Assembly (NCBI GenBank): GCA_963662175.1
Contig: OY759221.1
Span: 20,075,027-20,139,026, forward strand
Length of the DNA: 64,000 nt
DNA from: Aradus depressus
Taxonomy: Eukaryota > Arthropoda > Insecta > Hemiptera > Aradidae
Direction of reading: 5' to 3'
Positions 1-11,192 of this stretch are shown here, piece after piece. The first letter of the stretch is position 1. Every line of letters starts with the position of its first letter. The notes beneath the pieces were generated by a model. The model had not been told where the DNA came from, did no database searches, and was given only the letters and a program-made list of their open reading frames with translations. The translations under genes and the position numbers were made by a program.

Positions 1-381
1 CGGCAATCGTCGTGTTGAAGTTGAACTTGTATTCCTCAAGAAGTATCTAAAAAAGTATTATTATTTTTGTAATTGTTGTTTTCAAAAAATTTATTTTCAG
101 AATTTGAAAAGAAAAATAGCATAATATTGAGAAAAAATGAGCGTAGGCATCCAAGGGTAGGAGGAGGTTCAATGATGGATTAAATAGTTTCATGTTTGTA
201 ACTGTAATTGTTAGGCTGAAAATAAGGTGTCCGTTTGAACTTGAGGCCTCTCTCTATGTAAACTATATTTCATATCACGTTGTTGTTACACCCAAAACAA
301 TCAGAATAGTGATTGTAAAAATTAATAGCTTGTGTAAAACTCATTTAGATCAACATACAATATTTTCTGTTGAGTGCGCCC
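1..381. other. AT-rich non-coding DNA
   Basis: No splice-bounded exon, RNA gene or recognisable repeat is seen. The short open frame at 192-395 has no recognisable motif and runs into a SINE fragment. Confidence 0.5.
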
Positions 382-454
382 TACCTCAGAGGTAACGTGC
401 TTGACGATTGACTTCAAGATCGATGGTACCGAGCCTGTACGATGTCAGGTACTC
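382..454 (+). repeat. SINE-1 left half, split by a hAT-like insertion
   Basis: This is a degenerate head and middle of the tRNA-derived SINE that recurs through the window, ending in TGTCAGGTACTC. The same copy resumes at about 1285 with TACTCGTTAAAGAC. The two halves are therefore one older SINE interrupted by the element at 455-1284. Confidence 0.6.
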
Positions 455-1284
455 CAATGGCGTAACTAGCCCTGAGTGGGCCCTGTATAAAAATTTATGT
501 GGGTGACCTTTTTTGGAAAATAAACAAAAACACTCGCATAAACAAAATATATTTGAAAATAACAAAAACAACAATACATATCAAAAAACTTAACTCTAAA
601 AATAAATATTCTAGTGGTTAATAGGTACTTTTCTTGCCTTGTTTCGGCGATCGTATTTATTATATCGTCCATAGCTGAATAAGATTTGAAAATAAGGGGT
701 TGGAGACTTTTTTTTCGTAAAAAGATTACAACTGAATGTCAGTGTGAATTTCGGGCGTTTTCAGAAGCATATTGACTGACCTGTATGTTACCTACTTTCC
801 TGAGACGGAATAATATAGAGCTGCAGCCGAGTGTTTTATTATATTTATTCAATAAGGCTTGACTTTTATAAATATGACTATGGATAACATTTTACGATTT
901 TTTGCTTACGCAAGTAACGTCGAGACGCCGGTTGCTCAGTGGTATGCATGCCTGTCTTCTGAGCTCAAGGTCGTGGGTTCGAAACCCGGCCGAGGCCCTT
1001 AGTTTATTTTATCTGGGAGGTAAAATAAACTTAAGCCCGCCGTCCTTCGGATTGGTCGCTAAGCGATGGTCCCAAGCCTCAACAATGTCAGGTACTCGTT
1101 AAAGACCCCTACCCTAAGTGAATAAAAATTTAGGGTTGGCAAAATTTAAGACTCTCAGAATAGAGTCGGGCTCATGTCCACCAGAGTGACGATAGAGCGC
1201 TCTGGTAGTAGGCGATGTGACCTCGTAGTTAAAGCCCGGGCATGAGTCATATTAACTAACTGCTACAGTGGTAGCTACGCCCCT
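455..1284. mobile_element. hAT-like non-autonomous DNA transposon
   Basis: The left end CAATGGCGTAACTA and the reverse complement of the right end CAGGGGCGTAGCTA match at 11 of 14 positions, a terminus style common in hAT MITEs. The flanks GGTACTC and AATACTC look like a decayed target duplication inside a SINE. No transposase frame is present. A second SINE copy (924-1262) sits inside it. Confidence 0.5.
924..1262 (+). repeat. SINE-1, full-length copy
   Basis: A tRNA-like head carries an A-box region (GCTCAGTGGTATGCATG) and a B box (GGTTCGAAACC). A conserved body follows and ends with GGGCATGAGTC and a short TAAC tail. It is a retrotransposed SINE and is inserted within the hAT-like element at 455-1284. 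It is not a working tRNA gene: the sequence continues for about 260 bp past the tRNA part. Confidence 0.8.
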
Positions 1285-1425
1285 GAATACTCGTTAAAGA
1301 CATCTACTCATAAGTAACTAAAGCTGGGTAGAAGAAATTTAATACTCTACCAGAGCGACAATAGAGAGTGGTAGTAGGCGATCTGACCTTATAGCTAAAG
1401 TCCGGGCATGAGTGAATAACTAACA
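1285..1425 (+). repeat. SINE-1 right half
   Basis: It continues the SINE that begins at 382: TACTCGTTAAAGAC, then a diverged body with CTACCAGAGCGAC and GGGCATGAGT near the end. It is more diverged than the inner copy at 924-1262, which fits the nesting order. Confidence 0.65.
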
Positions 1426-1499
1426 TTATCTGTTGGACAATAAAACAGCTGTACCAATTATTTATAATAAAAACACTTGAGCCTCCGACTATCTAGGAT

Positions 1500-1900
1500 A
1501 TATATATATATTGTTGTCTTAGCCCTATAATTCCACAAAGCTAATGAAGGCCTGAACGATCTTCCAGAACACCTTTATAGTGTGCTTCCAAAATTTTTTT
1601 TTCATAGACTCCAAAATAGATGTTAGCGACGATATCCCTAGACACCATTTTCTGGACTGATGTGTAGAAAAGCAGGTGTGGGGAGTGCAAGCTGCACTTT
1701 ATGACGGCCATTTTGTTGTACCTGCTGATGTAGGTGCTTGTACCTGACGGACGGACCCAGGAACCCCCCACACAGCAAAAAATATATCTTTTTGTATAAG
1801 AAGGAGACGCCATGAGACGTCGGTGATGGGTTTGTAATGGACCGCATTCAGGAGATCACCCGCTCTGATAACTACTTAGTCACAAACCAGACATGCTTAT
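1500..1900 (-). other. Unassigned block with two overlapping short open frames
   Basis: This stretch is less AT-rich than its surroundings. On the minus strand it holds two overlapping open frames (1541-1813 and 1638-1847) in different phases, as expected of a decayed coding sequence with a frameshift. I recognise no domain. It may be a transposon or processed-pseudogene remnant. Confidence 0.25.
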
Positions 1901-2059
1901 CTTTCTTTATTATTAATAATAATAATATTAATCTCCGTTAAATCATAACATTGATACGTCATACAAATGTATACTTCAAAATAGCTTATAAATTATATAC
2001 ATAATATGTATATATCATATTATGTTAACCGTTATTAACATTAAATCTCGTTATTAAGA

Positions 2060-2394
2060 GGTTAGGTTAGATTTTATGACTCATGCCCGGGCTTTAACTA
2101 CGAGGTCATATCGCCTACTACCAGAGCGCTCTTTCGTCCCTCTGGTGGACATGAGCCCGACTCTACTGAGGGAGTTCTAAATTTTGCCTACCCTAAATTT
2201 TTATTCACGGTCTTTAACGAGTACCTGACATCGTACAGGCTCGGGACCATCGCTTAACGTCCCATCCGAAGGACGGCGTGCTTAAGTTTATTTTATCTCA
2301 CAGATAAAATAAACTAAGGGCCTCGGTCGGGTTTCGAACCCACGTTCTTGAGCTCAGAAGTCAAGCACGCATACCACTGAGCTACAGGCGCCCA
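2060..2394 (-). repeat. SINE-1, full-length, with target duplication
   Basis: This is a complete reverse-oriented copy, from the tail GGTTAGGTTAG (complement of CCTAA repeats) to the tRNA-like head at about 2394. It is flanked by perfect 12-bp direct repeats TCGTTATTAAGA at 2048-2059 and 2395-2406, the signature of target-primed reverse transcription. Confidence 0.88.
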
Positions 2395-2639
2395 TCGTTA
2401 TTAAGATTTAATCGTAGAACACAAACCCATGTGAGATGAATAATAATAGCAATGATGGTCCCGTCATATTTGCGATGTCAGGTCCTCGCTGAACCATCGA
2501 GCAAAAAATAATAACTGTCGAAATTTTCGCTTTCCCTCTGGAAATAATTTACTTATTATTTAATAATAAATAATCAATAGGAATCTTACTCAAGAAATTC
2601 TTAATCATACTAAATTTTATGTTGATACATTGGCTACAT

Positions 2640-3240
2640 AGGTAGGGTACAACCCCCCTCATCTGGTCCCACACTTACCTTTGGCCCATTCGACAGAAAA
2701 ATGATATGTGTCGTCCCCATAGTGTTTTGGAACTGCATTTAAAATTTTGAATTTACATAGAAATTGTGAGTGAATACATTCATTATCTTAGCAATTATTG
2801 GCGTGTTTGTGTTGAGCTCCGTCTAATTCCTCCTGAAAAAATGTATATGAGATTTCCGTATGAGGTTTTAGATTTAAATATAAAATTTTGTGTCGATACA
2901 TTCATTACTTCAGCAGTTATTTGGGTTTTTGTGTTAAACTTCCCCCCAAATCCTCTCATTCTCTTAAGCTGATTTGTCTCAAAATCAATAGGTGTCGTCC
3001 ATATGGAGTTCTGGATATAGATATAAAATTTTGTGTCGATATATTAATTATATATCGGGAGTTATTGTATTCACAGACACACACACTTTTTTTTTTTTTT
3101 CATTTTTGGCATCGGAGGGTGGGAAACATGAAAACGGAGAAAATTTAACATCGAATTTGTAATGCCGTTGGAAATTCGATCTCGAAAATTTCCAAAGTTT
3201 CAATACTCCCTTAAATATATTTAAAATAAAGCCTTTCTAC
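2640..3240 (-). repeat. Dispersed repeat family A, reverse orientation
   Basis: The stretch carries the family hallmarks TTTTGTGTCGATA with CATTCATTA, GTCCATATGGAGTTCTGGATA, and a terminal block around AACATGAAAACGGAGAAAA. Related blocks lie near 12.5, 23.2, 27.4, 28.4-28.9 and 46.8 kb. The short frames here are not conserved among copies, so I treat it as non-coding transposon DNA of unknown class. Confidence 0.55.
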
Positions 3241-3426
3241 GGCCGATTTGACTAGAAATCTAAGTCTTACTCATTGCACATGCAATATTTAGATATCGCT
3301 GTAAAAAGACGTAACGTAGAAAATATCAAAACAATTTTCGATTTTTTGCTTGTGCTTTGAATTTTTTTTGCTTCTAGATAAAACAGCAACAACTTTCCAA
3401 TTTTTGATTTACCAAAAAATTATTTG

Positions 3427-4115
3427 TTATCGAAATTTCCGGTGGAACTGATTGATCAGAGGCCATCCTAGGTCTGAACAACTCATTGGCCCTCTTCCCA
3501 GTTTTCCTGTTGTCTTTCTCACCTGGGAAAACTTGTTAGTATTCCCTTTATATGCCAGTTTCGTTGCATCCGATGCACCTGAAGGTGCGTTTATGGTGCC
3601 CCTGCTTTCTGCGGGAGAAGAAGCACAGCAATATGGTTCAAAGCTCACAGAAAGTTTGCCTTGAGGTTTGGCTTCTTTTTCGCAAATGTGGCATTTTCTT
3701 CTGTCTCCACCTCCATCGTGATGCCTCTGACCTTACTTTCCTGAGGCGCGTTGAACACTGCTTCATTTTCAGAACATGCGCCAACTTCCGAGCTTATGGC
3801 GAACGAACCTCACCAACCACAACTATACCTTAAAGTCTCTGATCCCATTAATGAAGATTTGGCATGCCAACTACTGGACAAGTCTTCCAATATTCCCCTA
3901 AAATTCTTGAAAGCTTTCTTTGGTCCTCTGCTGTTTTTTAGTTCGGTCTGGTATATCTGCTTGAGGTGCTGGTCTCCGTACCTCTGCTGCAGCAGGTCCG
4001 GAGGTTGATCTCGCAGACTGAGAACCAGTACCGTGACTTTCTCCCCTTCAATCCAACAATTGACAGAAGCATCAATCTCAAATTGTGTTATAATCATTAC
4101 TTTGGCATAAACCAA
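3427..4115 (-). pseudogene. Retrotransposon Gag remnant (Ty3/Gypsy-type)
   Basis: On the minus strand, 4115-3810 is open for 101 codons. It reads like the middle of a retroelement Gag: GEKVTVLVLSLR, then a leucine-rich LLQQRYGDQHLKQ and YQTELKN. Further along (about 3650-3540), in another phase, lie decayed zinc-knuckle-like motifs, including CIGCNETG. The frames are not continuous and no protease, RT or integrase was found nearby, so this is a broken fragment. The Gypsy assignment rests on general resemblance. Confidence 0.55.
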
Positions 4116-4119
4116 TATT

Positions 4120-5125
4120 TTTCGTCAGGAGTTGAAGGTATGAAAAATAGTAAATAAAGAGTCGATGTATTATTAAGTAACAGACTTACTCATATTCTCG
4201 ATAGTTGGAAGACTGTGACAACTGTGTTAGAAATGGGAATTTGACGTTACTTCAGTTCCTAGTCTAAAAATTTAGATCGCACAAGTTGCCTTTATTGAGA
4301 TTATATAGTTTTGTATGTATGATACATCTAAACCGAATTGTATAAGGGCGTTAATCAGATTAATAAAAATTAAATCAAATAAAATAAAACTAACTTATTC
4401 TCTTAGAAGGAAAGAGATGTGTATTTTAAAATAATTTTTCATGGTGAATCTTATGCAAGAACCATTCGTACTGCTTATGCCGTTACTTGAGAATTTGTTT
4501 AAACAAAATCAGCCGTAGTAATTACCTGTATTGTATGCTTCAAAATTCATATTCAGAAACTTTAAAATTTGGGGCAGAAGCTAGAAATTAATAGTTTTTT
4601 CCATTCCATTTTCTGCATTTTATCAGTTAAATTACAATAAATTTATGTTTTCTGGAATCAAAAGAAGTTATAAACAATTATTCATAAGAGTCCATTCCAT
4701 TATAAGGAATTAATTCAAATATGAAGCAAAGTAATGGCTACTGAATTTCTTTGAGTAGCGTTTATTCGTAAAGTACGAACTATGTTATTTAATGAAATAT
4801 TCAGGTTTACATAACTAAAAATAATAATAATATTTATATATTTCTTTATTAAGTAATTTAACAAAATTTGATAGAAAACGTTTATAATATTGAGATTTTA
4901 ATTTTATTTTAACGTTTTGTTTATTTCATTATTTAAATTAAAAAAAAAAATGATGGTCGCAAGTCTAATGCGAATTAAGTCGCAGACGAAATGTTATAGA
5001 GCAGCATTGTTCGCAGGAAAAATAAAATACAAATAAAAAAGGGGTCGGTTTTTTTTTTTAATTAAAGGCTTTAGCTTGACGCCATTAGCCATCGTTCTAT
5101 AATAGTAGTATTAGTCTTTATTCAA
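4120..5125. other. AT-rich non-coding DNA
   Basis: Low-complexity AT-rich sequence with homopolymer runs. No exon, repeat family member or RNA gene was recognised. Confidence 0.5.
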
Positions 5126-5129
5126 TATT

Positions 5130-5500
5130 ACTCAAACACTAATTGCAATACAGCTAATATAGGTTCCAACAGCTTCAAATGTGACCGAGGGATTTGTCAA
5201 GATATCTAGATAAGTGGGAGAGGGCTTCCCAAGAAGAGAGCTTATAGTTCGCATACAGTGCCATCTTTCAGCTGCATACTTCATACAGGACATGATGATG
5301 TGTTGCGGATCATCTCTCTGCTCACACAACTCACACACATCATCAAACCGTCTACCGATCTTATGTAGGTAAGCTCCTGGTTCGTCCTCAGTCTGCACAT
5401 AACTCGGATCCAATTTCTGGGGGCAGAAATCTTATGTTTGAGAGGGTATAACATAATTTGTGAAATTTTTGCAAAACATTCATTCTCCGGCGGCATATTT
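5130..5500 (-). pseudogene. Non-LTR (Jockey-like) reverse transcriptase C-terminal remnant
   Basis: The minus frame at 5413-5132 contains CELCEQRDDPQHIIMSC, a Cys-Cys-His-Cys arrangement typical of the region after the RT domain in Jockey-type LINEs. A second phase (5496-5281) carries the upstream part ending RLRTNQELTYIRSVDG. The shift between phases and the missing RT palm motifs show a 5'-truncated, broken copy. Confidence 0.6.
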
Positions 5501-5829
5501 TGAAGATATTCAAAATTTTGTTGAAAATTCCTAAAATAGTCTTTTAGGTAATAGATCGAAATGGGGGGTCCTGACTAAAAAATTCGAAAGTGGATTTCTA
5601 AGGACCACCCCAAGGTACATATCAAATGAAGATGTGTGATACGACTGAAGGGAGGGGAGAGACTGTTCCTAATTACCAGAAGACAGGAGGCCAGTTAGCG
5701 GAGGGGGACCGGCGCCTCGGCCCCCCGACAAGGAGTGGTCCTGTATCTGTCACATCTGTAGAGGCGGCCTCTTTCATCCTTAGTTCCTCAGACCTCTTTC
5801 ATTTCGTCCACTCAGCCTCGGCGGCATAG

Positions 5830-6470
5830 TTAGGGATCTATCGATACAAGTAAATATAAGTAAAGTATCGATATATATTATTTTATTTTATTTTTACATT
5901 CCATTTTGTCAATTACATATTATAATGCCGCGTCCTACGGCGAAAATGTGGATTTATTACACTAAGAACGTTTCGATCTGAGCGACTTGCAAAAAGTATT
6001 TTAAAATAGTGAAATATTGTCGAAATACGAATAGTCTCCAGTAGTAGTAGTTTTATATCCTTAGTAAAAATAAATTGTACGTTTATTTTATAAGGTTTTT
6101 TTATTACATTCAGTATGTTTTTAATATTATAATTTTATCTTATTCGATTTGATTTATTTGTTTCTTATGCCCACTACAATATCTCATTTACCTATATTTT
6201 TCAAATTGTATTGTGTTTTTTATTATTAATTTATAGGTATATATATATTATTAAAATAATTATAACAAAGTACTCGATGCAATACGATTTTTATTTAAAT
6301 TTATATAGATTTATAGATTTTTCAAAAATAATTATAACGAGCTACTAGATTCAATCGATACGAGTAGGTATCGATATTTTTTATTCGATACTTGATTAGT
6401 ATCGAAAGTTTTATTCGATACTACTTATGAGTAAAAGTGTCGATACTTTGTGGTATCGATAGAACCCTAG
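5830..6470. mobile_element. hAT-like MITE with TATCGATA-rich termini
   Basis: The ends are inverted: TTAGGGATCTATCGATAC at the left, and the reverse complement of the right end reads CTAGGGTTCTATCGATAC. The element is flanked by GCATAG at 5824-5829 and 6471-6476. Many copies of the core ATCGATA lie just inside both ends. There is no coding capacity. The family call (hAT) is inferred from end style; the visible duplication is 6 bp rather than 8, so another superfamily is possible. Confidence 0.6.
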
Positions 6471-6479
6471 GCATAGCCG

Positions 6480-7004
6480 GGATAGAAACAAACCGGCGCC
6501 TCTCCTAGGCGAACTGATTTTCCATTCTTTCCAGATACGATAGTGGATTTACAAGGAAGAACCCCATGATACTTACATTTATTTGAAAGCTGGTGAAATG
6601 TAGATATTTTTTCCGTAATCGGACCGTACTATACCCTTAAAGAAATTGTAAGAAAACACCATTCAAAAGTTGTTTTTAACAGTCGAAGCGCCATAGAGTT
6701 GAGCTTAAAGTCGCCGTAAAACCCTATAATAAATTAAATTTAAATAAAACGTATGTCCCTTATAGGAAATTTAATGTTGTTTTCAATGGTGTAATTGAAT
6801 TTGATTTATGTCCAATACGTTTTGAGATATGATCAATTTTATAAGAAAAAGTAGGAAAATTGAAAATTTTACCAAATCAAGAATAACTTTTGAAGGTGAA
6901 CGAATCGGACCATGGTTTATTAGAACCTTTTTATTCCCAATGATGTAAAGAATCATATCCCAAATTACTACCAGATGTTGCTGACACACCCTGTATACGT
7001 AATA
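6480..7004 (-). mobile_element. DNA-transposon terminal region (TATACAGGGTG end)
   Basis: On the minus strand an end reading TATACAGGGTGTG at about 7004 starts a long non-coding AT-rich stretch. This terminus is common in insect IS630/Tc1/mariner-like elements with DDE_3 transposases. A related end at 56830 has a recognisable transposase remnant behind it. No transposase was found here. Confidence 0.35.
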
Positions 7005-7129
7005 AGCAAATATGGTAACTATTCACATGATTAAGTGTCAATGTCACATGATGGGAGAAGTCAACCAGCGCTGACACTTCCTAGAAAATAGTAAAATGTT
7101 TAAATTTCCCTCAAACGATCTAGAAGCCG

Positions 7130-7450
7130 TCTCTCTTTCAGACGATGTGGAGGATTGTCAGCATGGGATTAAGAGGATAGGACTTGTGCTAAAGTTTAAG
7201 GTTAAGAATCGGGTTTAGGTCTTCATGGAGTAATTTATTGGTGACGTAGAAGGGAGCAATTACAATTCGACGGAGGACTTTGGACTGGAAAGCTTGGATG
7301 CGGTTTATATTGGATTGTTTGGCCCATAGTTCCATATTGGGCGTATGTAAATGGTCAGTTTGTTGGCAGTAGAAAGTTTTGAATTTCATCCAAATAGTTT
7401 ACGTAGTAGTCCGAAACATCGATCCAACTCTTCTCGTGTGTGTGGAATAC
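7130..7450 (-). pseudogene. Jockey-like LINE RT C-terminal remnant
   Basis: In minus-strand frames, about 7440-7330 reads LDRCFGLLRKLF, then SKLSTANKLTIYIRPIWNYG. After a frameshift, 7389-7189 reads MELWAKQSNINRIQAFQSK followed by VLRRI. This is the thumb/C-terminal segment of Jockey-superfamily RTs, where PIW.YG.QLWG and FQSK(V/A)LR are conserved. Frame breaks show it is dead. Confidence 0.7.
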
Positions 7451-7631
7451 AACCAGCATTTACACTCAAATATCATACAAGAGATGAAAAATTGTAAAAG
7501 ATTTTTATGTATGCACTACTGAACTCAAGTAGTCTGATTTGAAGCACCTTCCCCTTCCAAAAAAAATTAAGTTCCCGCATTACTGTCACCACCCCTATTC
7601 CTCCATTGCTCGCATCACAATCATCTTCCCA

Positions 7632-7818
7632 AATTAAACTTAAGCAGGCCGTCCTTCAGATGGGATGTTAAGCGATGGTCCCTACCCTAAGTGAATAAAA
7701 ATTTAGGGTAGGCAAAATAGTGGAGTCGGGGTTGTGTCCTCCAGTGACGAAAGAGAGCTCTGGTAGTATAGGCGATATGACCTCGTAGTTAAAGCCCGGG
7801 CATGAGTCTTAATAACTA
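7632..7818 (+). repeat. SINE-1, 5'-truncated copy
   Basis: Only the body and tail are present, from AACTTAAGCAGGCCGTCCTT to CCCGGGCATGAGTC and a TAAC repeat tail. There is an internal deletion around GATGGTCCCTACCC. The tRNA-like head is missing. Confidence 0.8.
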
Positions 7819-7819
7819 A

Positions 7820-8560
7820 CTAACCTTCTCCTGTCGGTAGCGAGAGCATGGGAGCGGAGGTAAGCGCAGTTCTCACACGTTCAAATCGCACAGATAAGCA
7901 CAGAAATTTTCTTAAGCGTCCCACCATTTTTGAAACAGTTGAGCGCCTCACCATCATGGCACACCTCATTTTTGGGGGCCATTCGTCTAGACAGCTAAAT
8001 GCCGCCCTCCCGGGTGATTAAAGCTCATTATGAGAGGCTCCCCAAAGAGGAAGTTGAACGGCGCCTTACTGTTGGAGTGTTGTGCGGGGGACACACAGAT
8101 GGAGCTGAGCGCCAAGCTGACCACACTCCCACTGTCTGGGCCAGGCGAGGTAATGGACCGAAGGAGACACTGCTTTTAGCAGGAGGGCAGACGGTCCCTT
8201 CCAACAATGACATCAGTCAGAATCCCGGCTTGCCCTTCACTGACAAATTGTACACCCTTCCTACAGACCCACTTTCAACAAGGAATCTCCTGTTGTCATG
8301 TAGACAATACACATGAAGAGCCATCCTCAATACATCCAGCGGCAGATCGTAGGTAACAACTTATCGGCCAGAACAACTGTCCTCCAACCTATTGAATATA
8401 ACAAAATGCAGGCCGTGCAACAAGTATTGGCCGCCCTTGTGCAAATAACGCCGCCCCCCCTCCCCTCTACAATTAAATTACCCCAATGTTTTCATGTTTT
8501 TCCCTTTACACTTTGAATAAGTTAATGATTTTTTTTTTCCAAATAAATACTTGAGCAAGG
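7820..8560 (+). other. GC-richer unassigned block
   Basis: The base composition is clearly higher in GC than the flanks. An open frame of 105 codons runs 7999-8316 and a second of 67 codons runs 8313-8516, overlapping by a few bases. Neither shows a domain I recognise. A T-rich stretch follows. It could be a retro-copied transcript or a LINE fragment. Confidence 0.25.
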
Positions 8561-8698
8561 AATTTTATTTTCTAACATTATATTATGAACTACTAAACGT
8601 AATTATTACCTATGTACATAATAATGATAGGTAATCAAATTTACATATATGTACATATAAAATTTACTTTATATAATAAACTTTAATATAAGTAATAT

Positions 8699-8921
8699 TG
8701 GGAGCCATGGTGGCCGTGCGGGCTAGAGCGTAGGGTTTTAGTCGCATGGTCTCACCTTGGTTTGCGGGTTCGAATCCCGTCCGAGAGTGAGTTTTATTTC
8801 GTAGATAATATACCTTCCGGGGCCATGGATGTCGTAAATAATTAGGTAAAAAACAACATTATAAGAGTCATGGCTAATATGCATCGTACATAAGACCAAA
8901 AAAATAAATAAATATATATAT
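8699..8921 (+). repeat. SINE-2 (second tRNA-derived family), full-length
   Basis: The head is tRNA-like, with GTGCGGGCTAGAGCG in the A-box region and GGTTCGAATCC as B box. A short body ends in ACATAAGACC and an A-rich, then AT-rich tail. Near-perfect direct repeats ATATAAGTAATA lie at 8687-8698 and 8922-8933. It shares no body with SINE-1. A second copy lies at 54125-54330. Confidence 0.85.
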
Positions 8922-8934
8922 ATATAAGTAATAC

Positions 8935-9355
8935 GGTATTAAAAAAACATAATAATAGATTTTATTTAAGAACACAACTTTTAGTTTAGTAAAGTAGTTT
9001 TTAAGGAACACAAGTCAAATTTTTTTAAAAATAAAACTAGAAACATTTATCACAAATAGTCATTTATTAAATAAAAGTAAATTGTAATCAAAGCATGGCT
9101 CTTCTGGCCTTAATGGAAGCAAAATATTCTACAGCACGTTTTGTCAATAGAATTCAAGAGAACACTTTCGATGGATAATAACGAAAGGTCCGTCAGTCTC
9201 TCTACAAAAGCAGGGTGCCTTTTGATTACCCATATTTCCCTTTTTCCCATCCCTTCAAATGAATTTATCTTGCTTTTCCCCTTGGTTTCGATTTCTTTTT
9301 GTTCTTTTGTCTACATTTGGCTTTGTCAACGATAGATTTAATATAAGGAAAAAAA
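8935..9355. other. AT-rich non-coding DNA
   Basis: No gene or known repeat was recognised. The frame at 9141-9335 encodes a hydrophobic, phenylalanine-rich string typical of translated AT-rich DNA. Confidence 0.45.
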
Positions 9356-9357
9356 AA

Positions 9358-9675
9358 TTAGAGCGGCCTGGCGGCTCCCCCTATTATAGGGCTTAAATTC
9401 GGCCGCCCGTGTGCCTCGCATGCCTTCACCATAGGGTCTGCACGGCTCTGACTACATGACTCCTTTCTGACTGAATAAAAACTTATGTTCTTATTTAAAT
9501 TAATATTTAAATAACTCTCTGGGTTGATTCAGTCCCGGGGTTGGAGAGTGTGGCTGTGCCGTCCCTGGTCCCTTGGTGTGGTTGGCTCTGCAAGTTGGGT
9601 CCCTGTCTGATCCTCCTAACCCAAACATAATTGATCCGGCTATATAAGACCACAATTAGTCTTAAGACCAAAAAA
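9358..9675 (+). repeat. SINE-like repeat with SINE-2-type tail
   Basis: A GC-rich 5' part (GCGGCCTGGCGGCTCCCC) is followed by a body that ends AGTCTTAAGACC plus a poly-A run. The 3' end resembles the ATAAGACCAAAA tail of SINE-2. A shared tail suggests mobilisation by the same LINE. I see no clear A and B boxes, so the class is tentative. Confidence 0.4.
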
Positions 9676-9679
9676 AAAA

Positions 9680-10200
9680 AGATAAAAATGAATTATAAAA
9701 AATAAATATGAAGTGTTGTCGCTGCTATAATTCATATCGACTAGTCAAAACTTTGTCAAATTCTTTAGTTTTTGGACGGTGGGTATATTGAGATAATTGT
9801 TGGTGATGTATAATAATAATAATATTTATTTTCGTTAAACCATAACATGGTATTATGATACGTAATAAGAATGTCTAATTTATTAGATATCTAGGTACAT
9901 AAACAGATATTAACTCTTAGAGTCCGACACACATGGATTAGAATTAACAATACTATTAAAAAATATAATGAAATGAATACATAAATACTTGAAAATAGGA
10001 GTACTACAATAATAATATTAATAAATACAGTAGATAATTTTTTTAATTTAATTAAAATAATAATTTGTTGTAACTTTTCTGGAAGTGTCTTTCACGACGA
10101 CAGTTCGAGACGTTCTTATGCCCCTTCCTCAGGTCACAATGTGAAGAATATAGAAAAAAAAAAAAGAAGTAATAACAATAACATTATTATATATAAATAA
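9680..10200. other. AT-rich DNA with TAA microsatellites
   Basis: It contains AATAATAAT runs and the phrase TTCGTTAAACCATAACAT. A similar phrase occurs near 1930 (CCGTTAAATCATAACAT), also after an AATAATAAT run, so this is a small dispersed repeat. No gene is seen. Confidence 0.4.
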
Positions 10201-10204
10201 ATGA

Positions 10205-10525
10205 AAAAAATATGAGATGTGGCCATTGCAAGACTTTGTTATGCCAACAACGCTTACGATCACTCTCTTCCCCCCCTTCTCAATATTATTTCATACTGGC
10301 ATTACTGGGTATAAGAATGTCTACTCTCAAGATTAAGCTATACACAAAGACAAAATTAAATTATTTTGAGAAGGGGAGGGAGAGAGGGATCTGTAAGCGT
10401 TGTTGGTATAAGAAAGTAATCGTCACATATATTGTTCTTAATTTTTATAATTTTACAAAAAACTACCAATACATAAACCGTATTTTAAAGTTCGTTGCTA
10501 TGAGTTACGATTTAAAAATTATTTG
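10205..10525. mobile_element. Palindromic (foldback/MITE) element, family P1
   Basis: Arms around 10212-10290 and 10365-10435 are inverted copies: GCTTACGATCACTCTC plus a C-rich run plus TTCTCAA, against TTGAGAAGGGGAGGGAGAGA and ATCTGTAAGCGTTGTTGG. About 180 bp (10335-10520) recur in reverse orientation at 49575-49760. The open frame across it (10212-10541) is incidental. Confidence 0.65.
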
Positions 10526-10759
10526 GATATATTCGTTTTAAAGTTTACATCTTTTGGGGCGTCTAACTTTTCTTGTATTGATCCTATTTCAAATCTAAAA
10601 AATCTAAAACTTATTAACGATTGGAAATTTTGTAAGGAACAATATATGCAAGAATTATGGAACAATATATACATTTCAAGATGGTTTTCGGCATGTATCT
10701 CGAACCGGAAGACCTTTGAAAAATCATGTTTCATATAAATTATGTACTTCACTATTTTC

Positions 10760-11192
10760 TACAACTATTACTTGAAAAGATTTTTGATTAGATAATAAAC
10801 ATAAGCGGTATCTTGTGAAATGTAGTTAGGCCCCGAAATGGTCTCAATTTTAGTTTGATTTCGGCCAAAATCTTATCAGATCAGACCTAAGTTAGCACTG
10901 TAACCCCTTAATTCTAAATTTTCATGTTCATAGCTACAATCGGTTTTGCGGTAGAGAACTCACAACTTTTCAATCACATACGCACACACACACACACACA
11001 CACACGCACAGACAGACATCATCGCGAAAATGGTGAAAACGTATTCAGGGGACCTTGAAAACCCGTTGAAACCTCGATCTCGGATTTTCGCACGATTACA
11101 ATACTTCCTTTTACTATATTTATAAGAAAATAATAAATTAAATAAAAAATAAATAAGATGTAGATAATCTAGAATGTCTGGATACCGTCAAT
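10760..11192. repeat. Non-coding DNA with CA microsatellite and family-A-like block
   Basis: A (CA)n run at about 10982-11005 leads into a block resembling the terminal part of repeat family A (AAAACCCGTTGAAACCTCGA). Nothing coding is seen. Confidence 0.4.

Noticed and set aside
924..1000. Functional tRNA genes at SINE heads
   Set aside because: The tRNA-like part continues into a conserved SINE body, lacks a terminator at the expected place and is repeated with target duplications.
10212..10541. 109-codon frame as a gene
   Set aside because: It lies across a palindromic element and is not preserved in the other copy.
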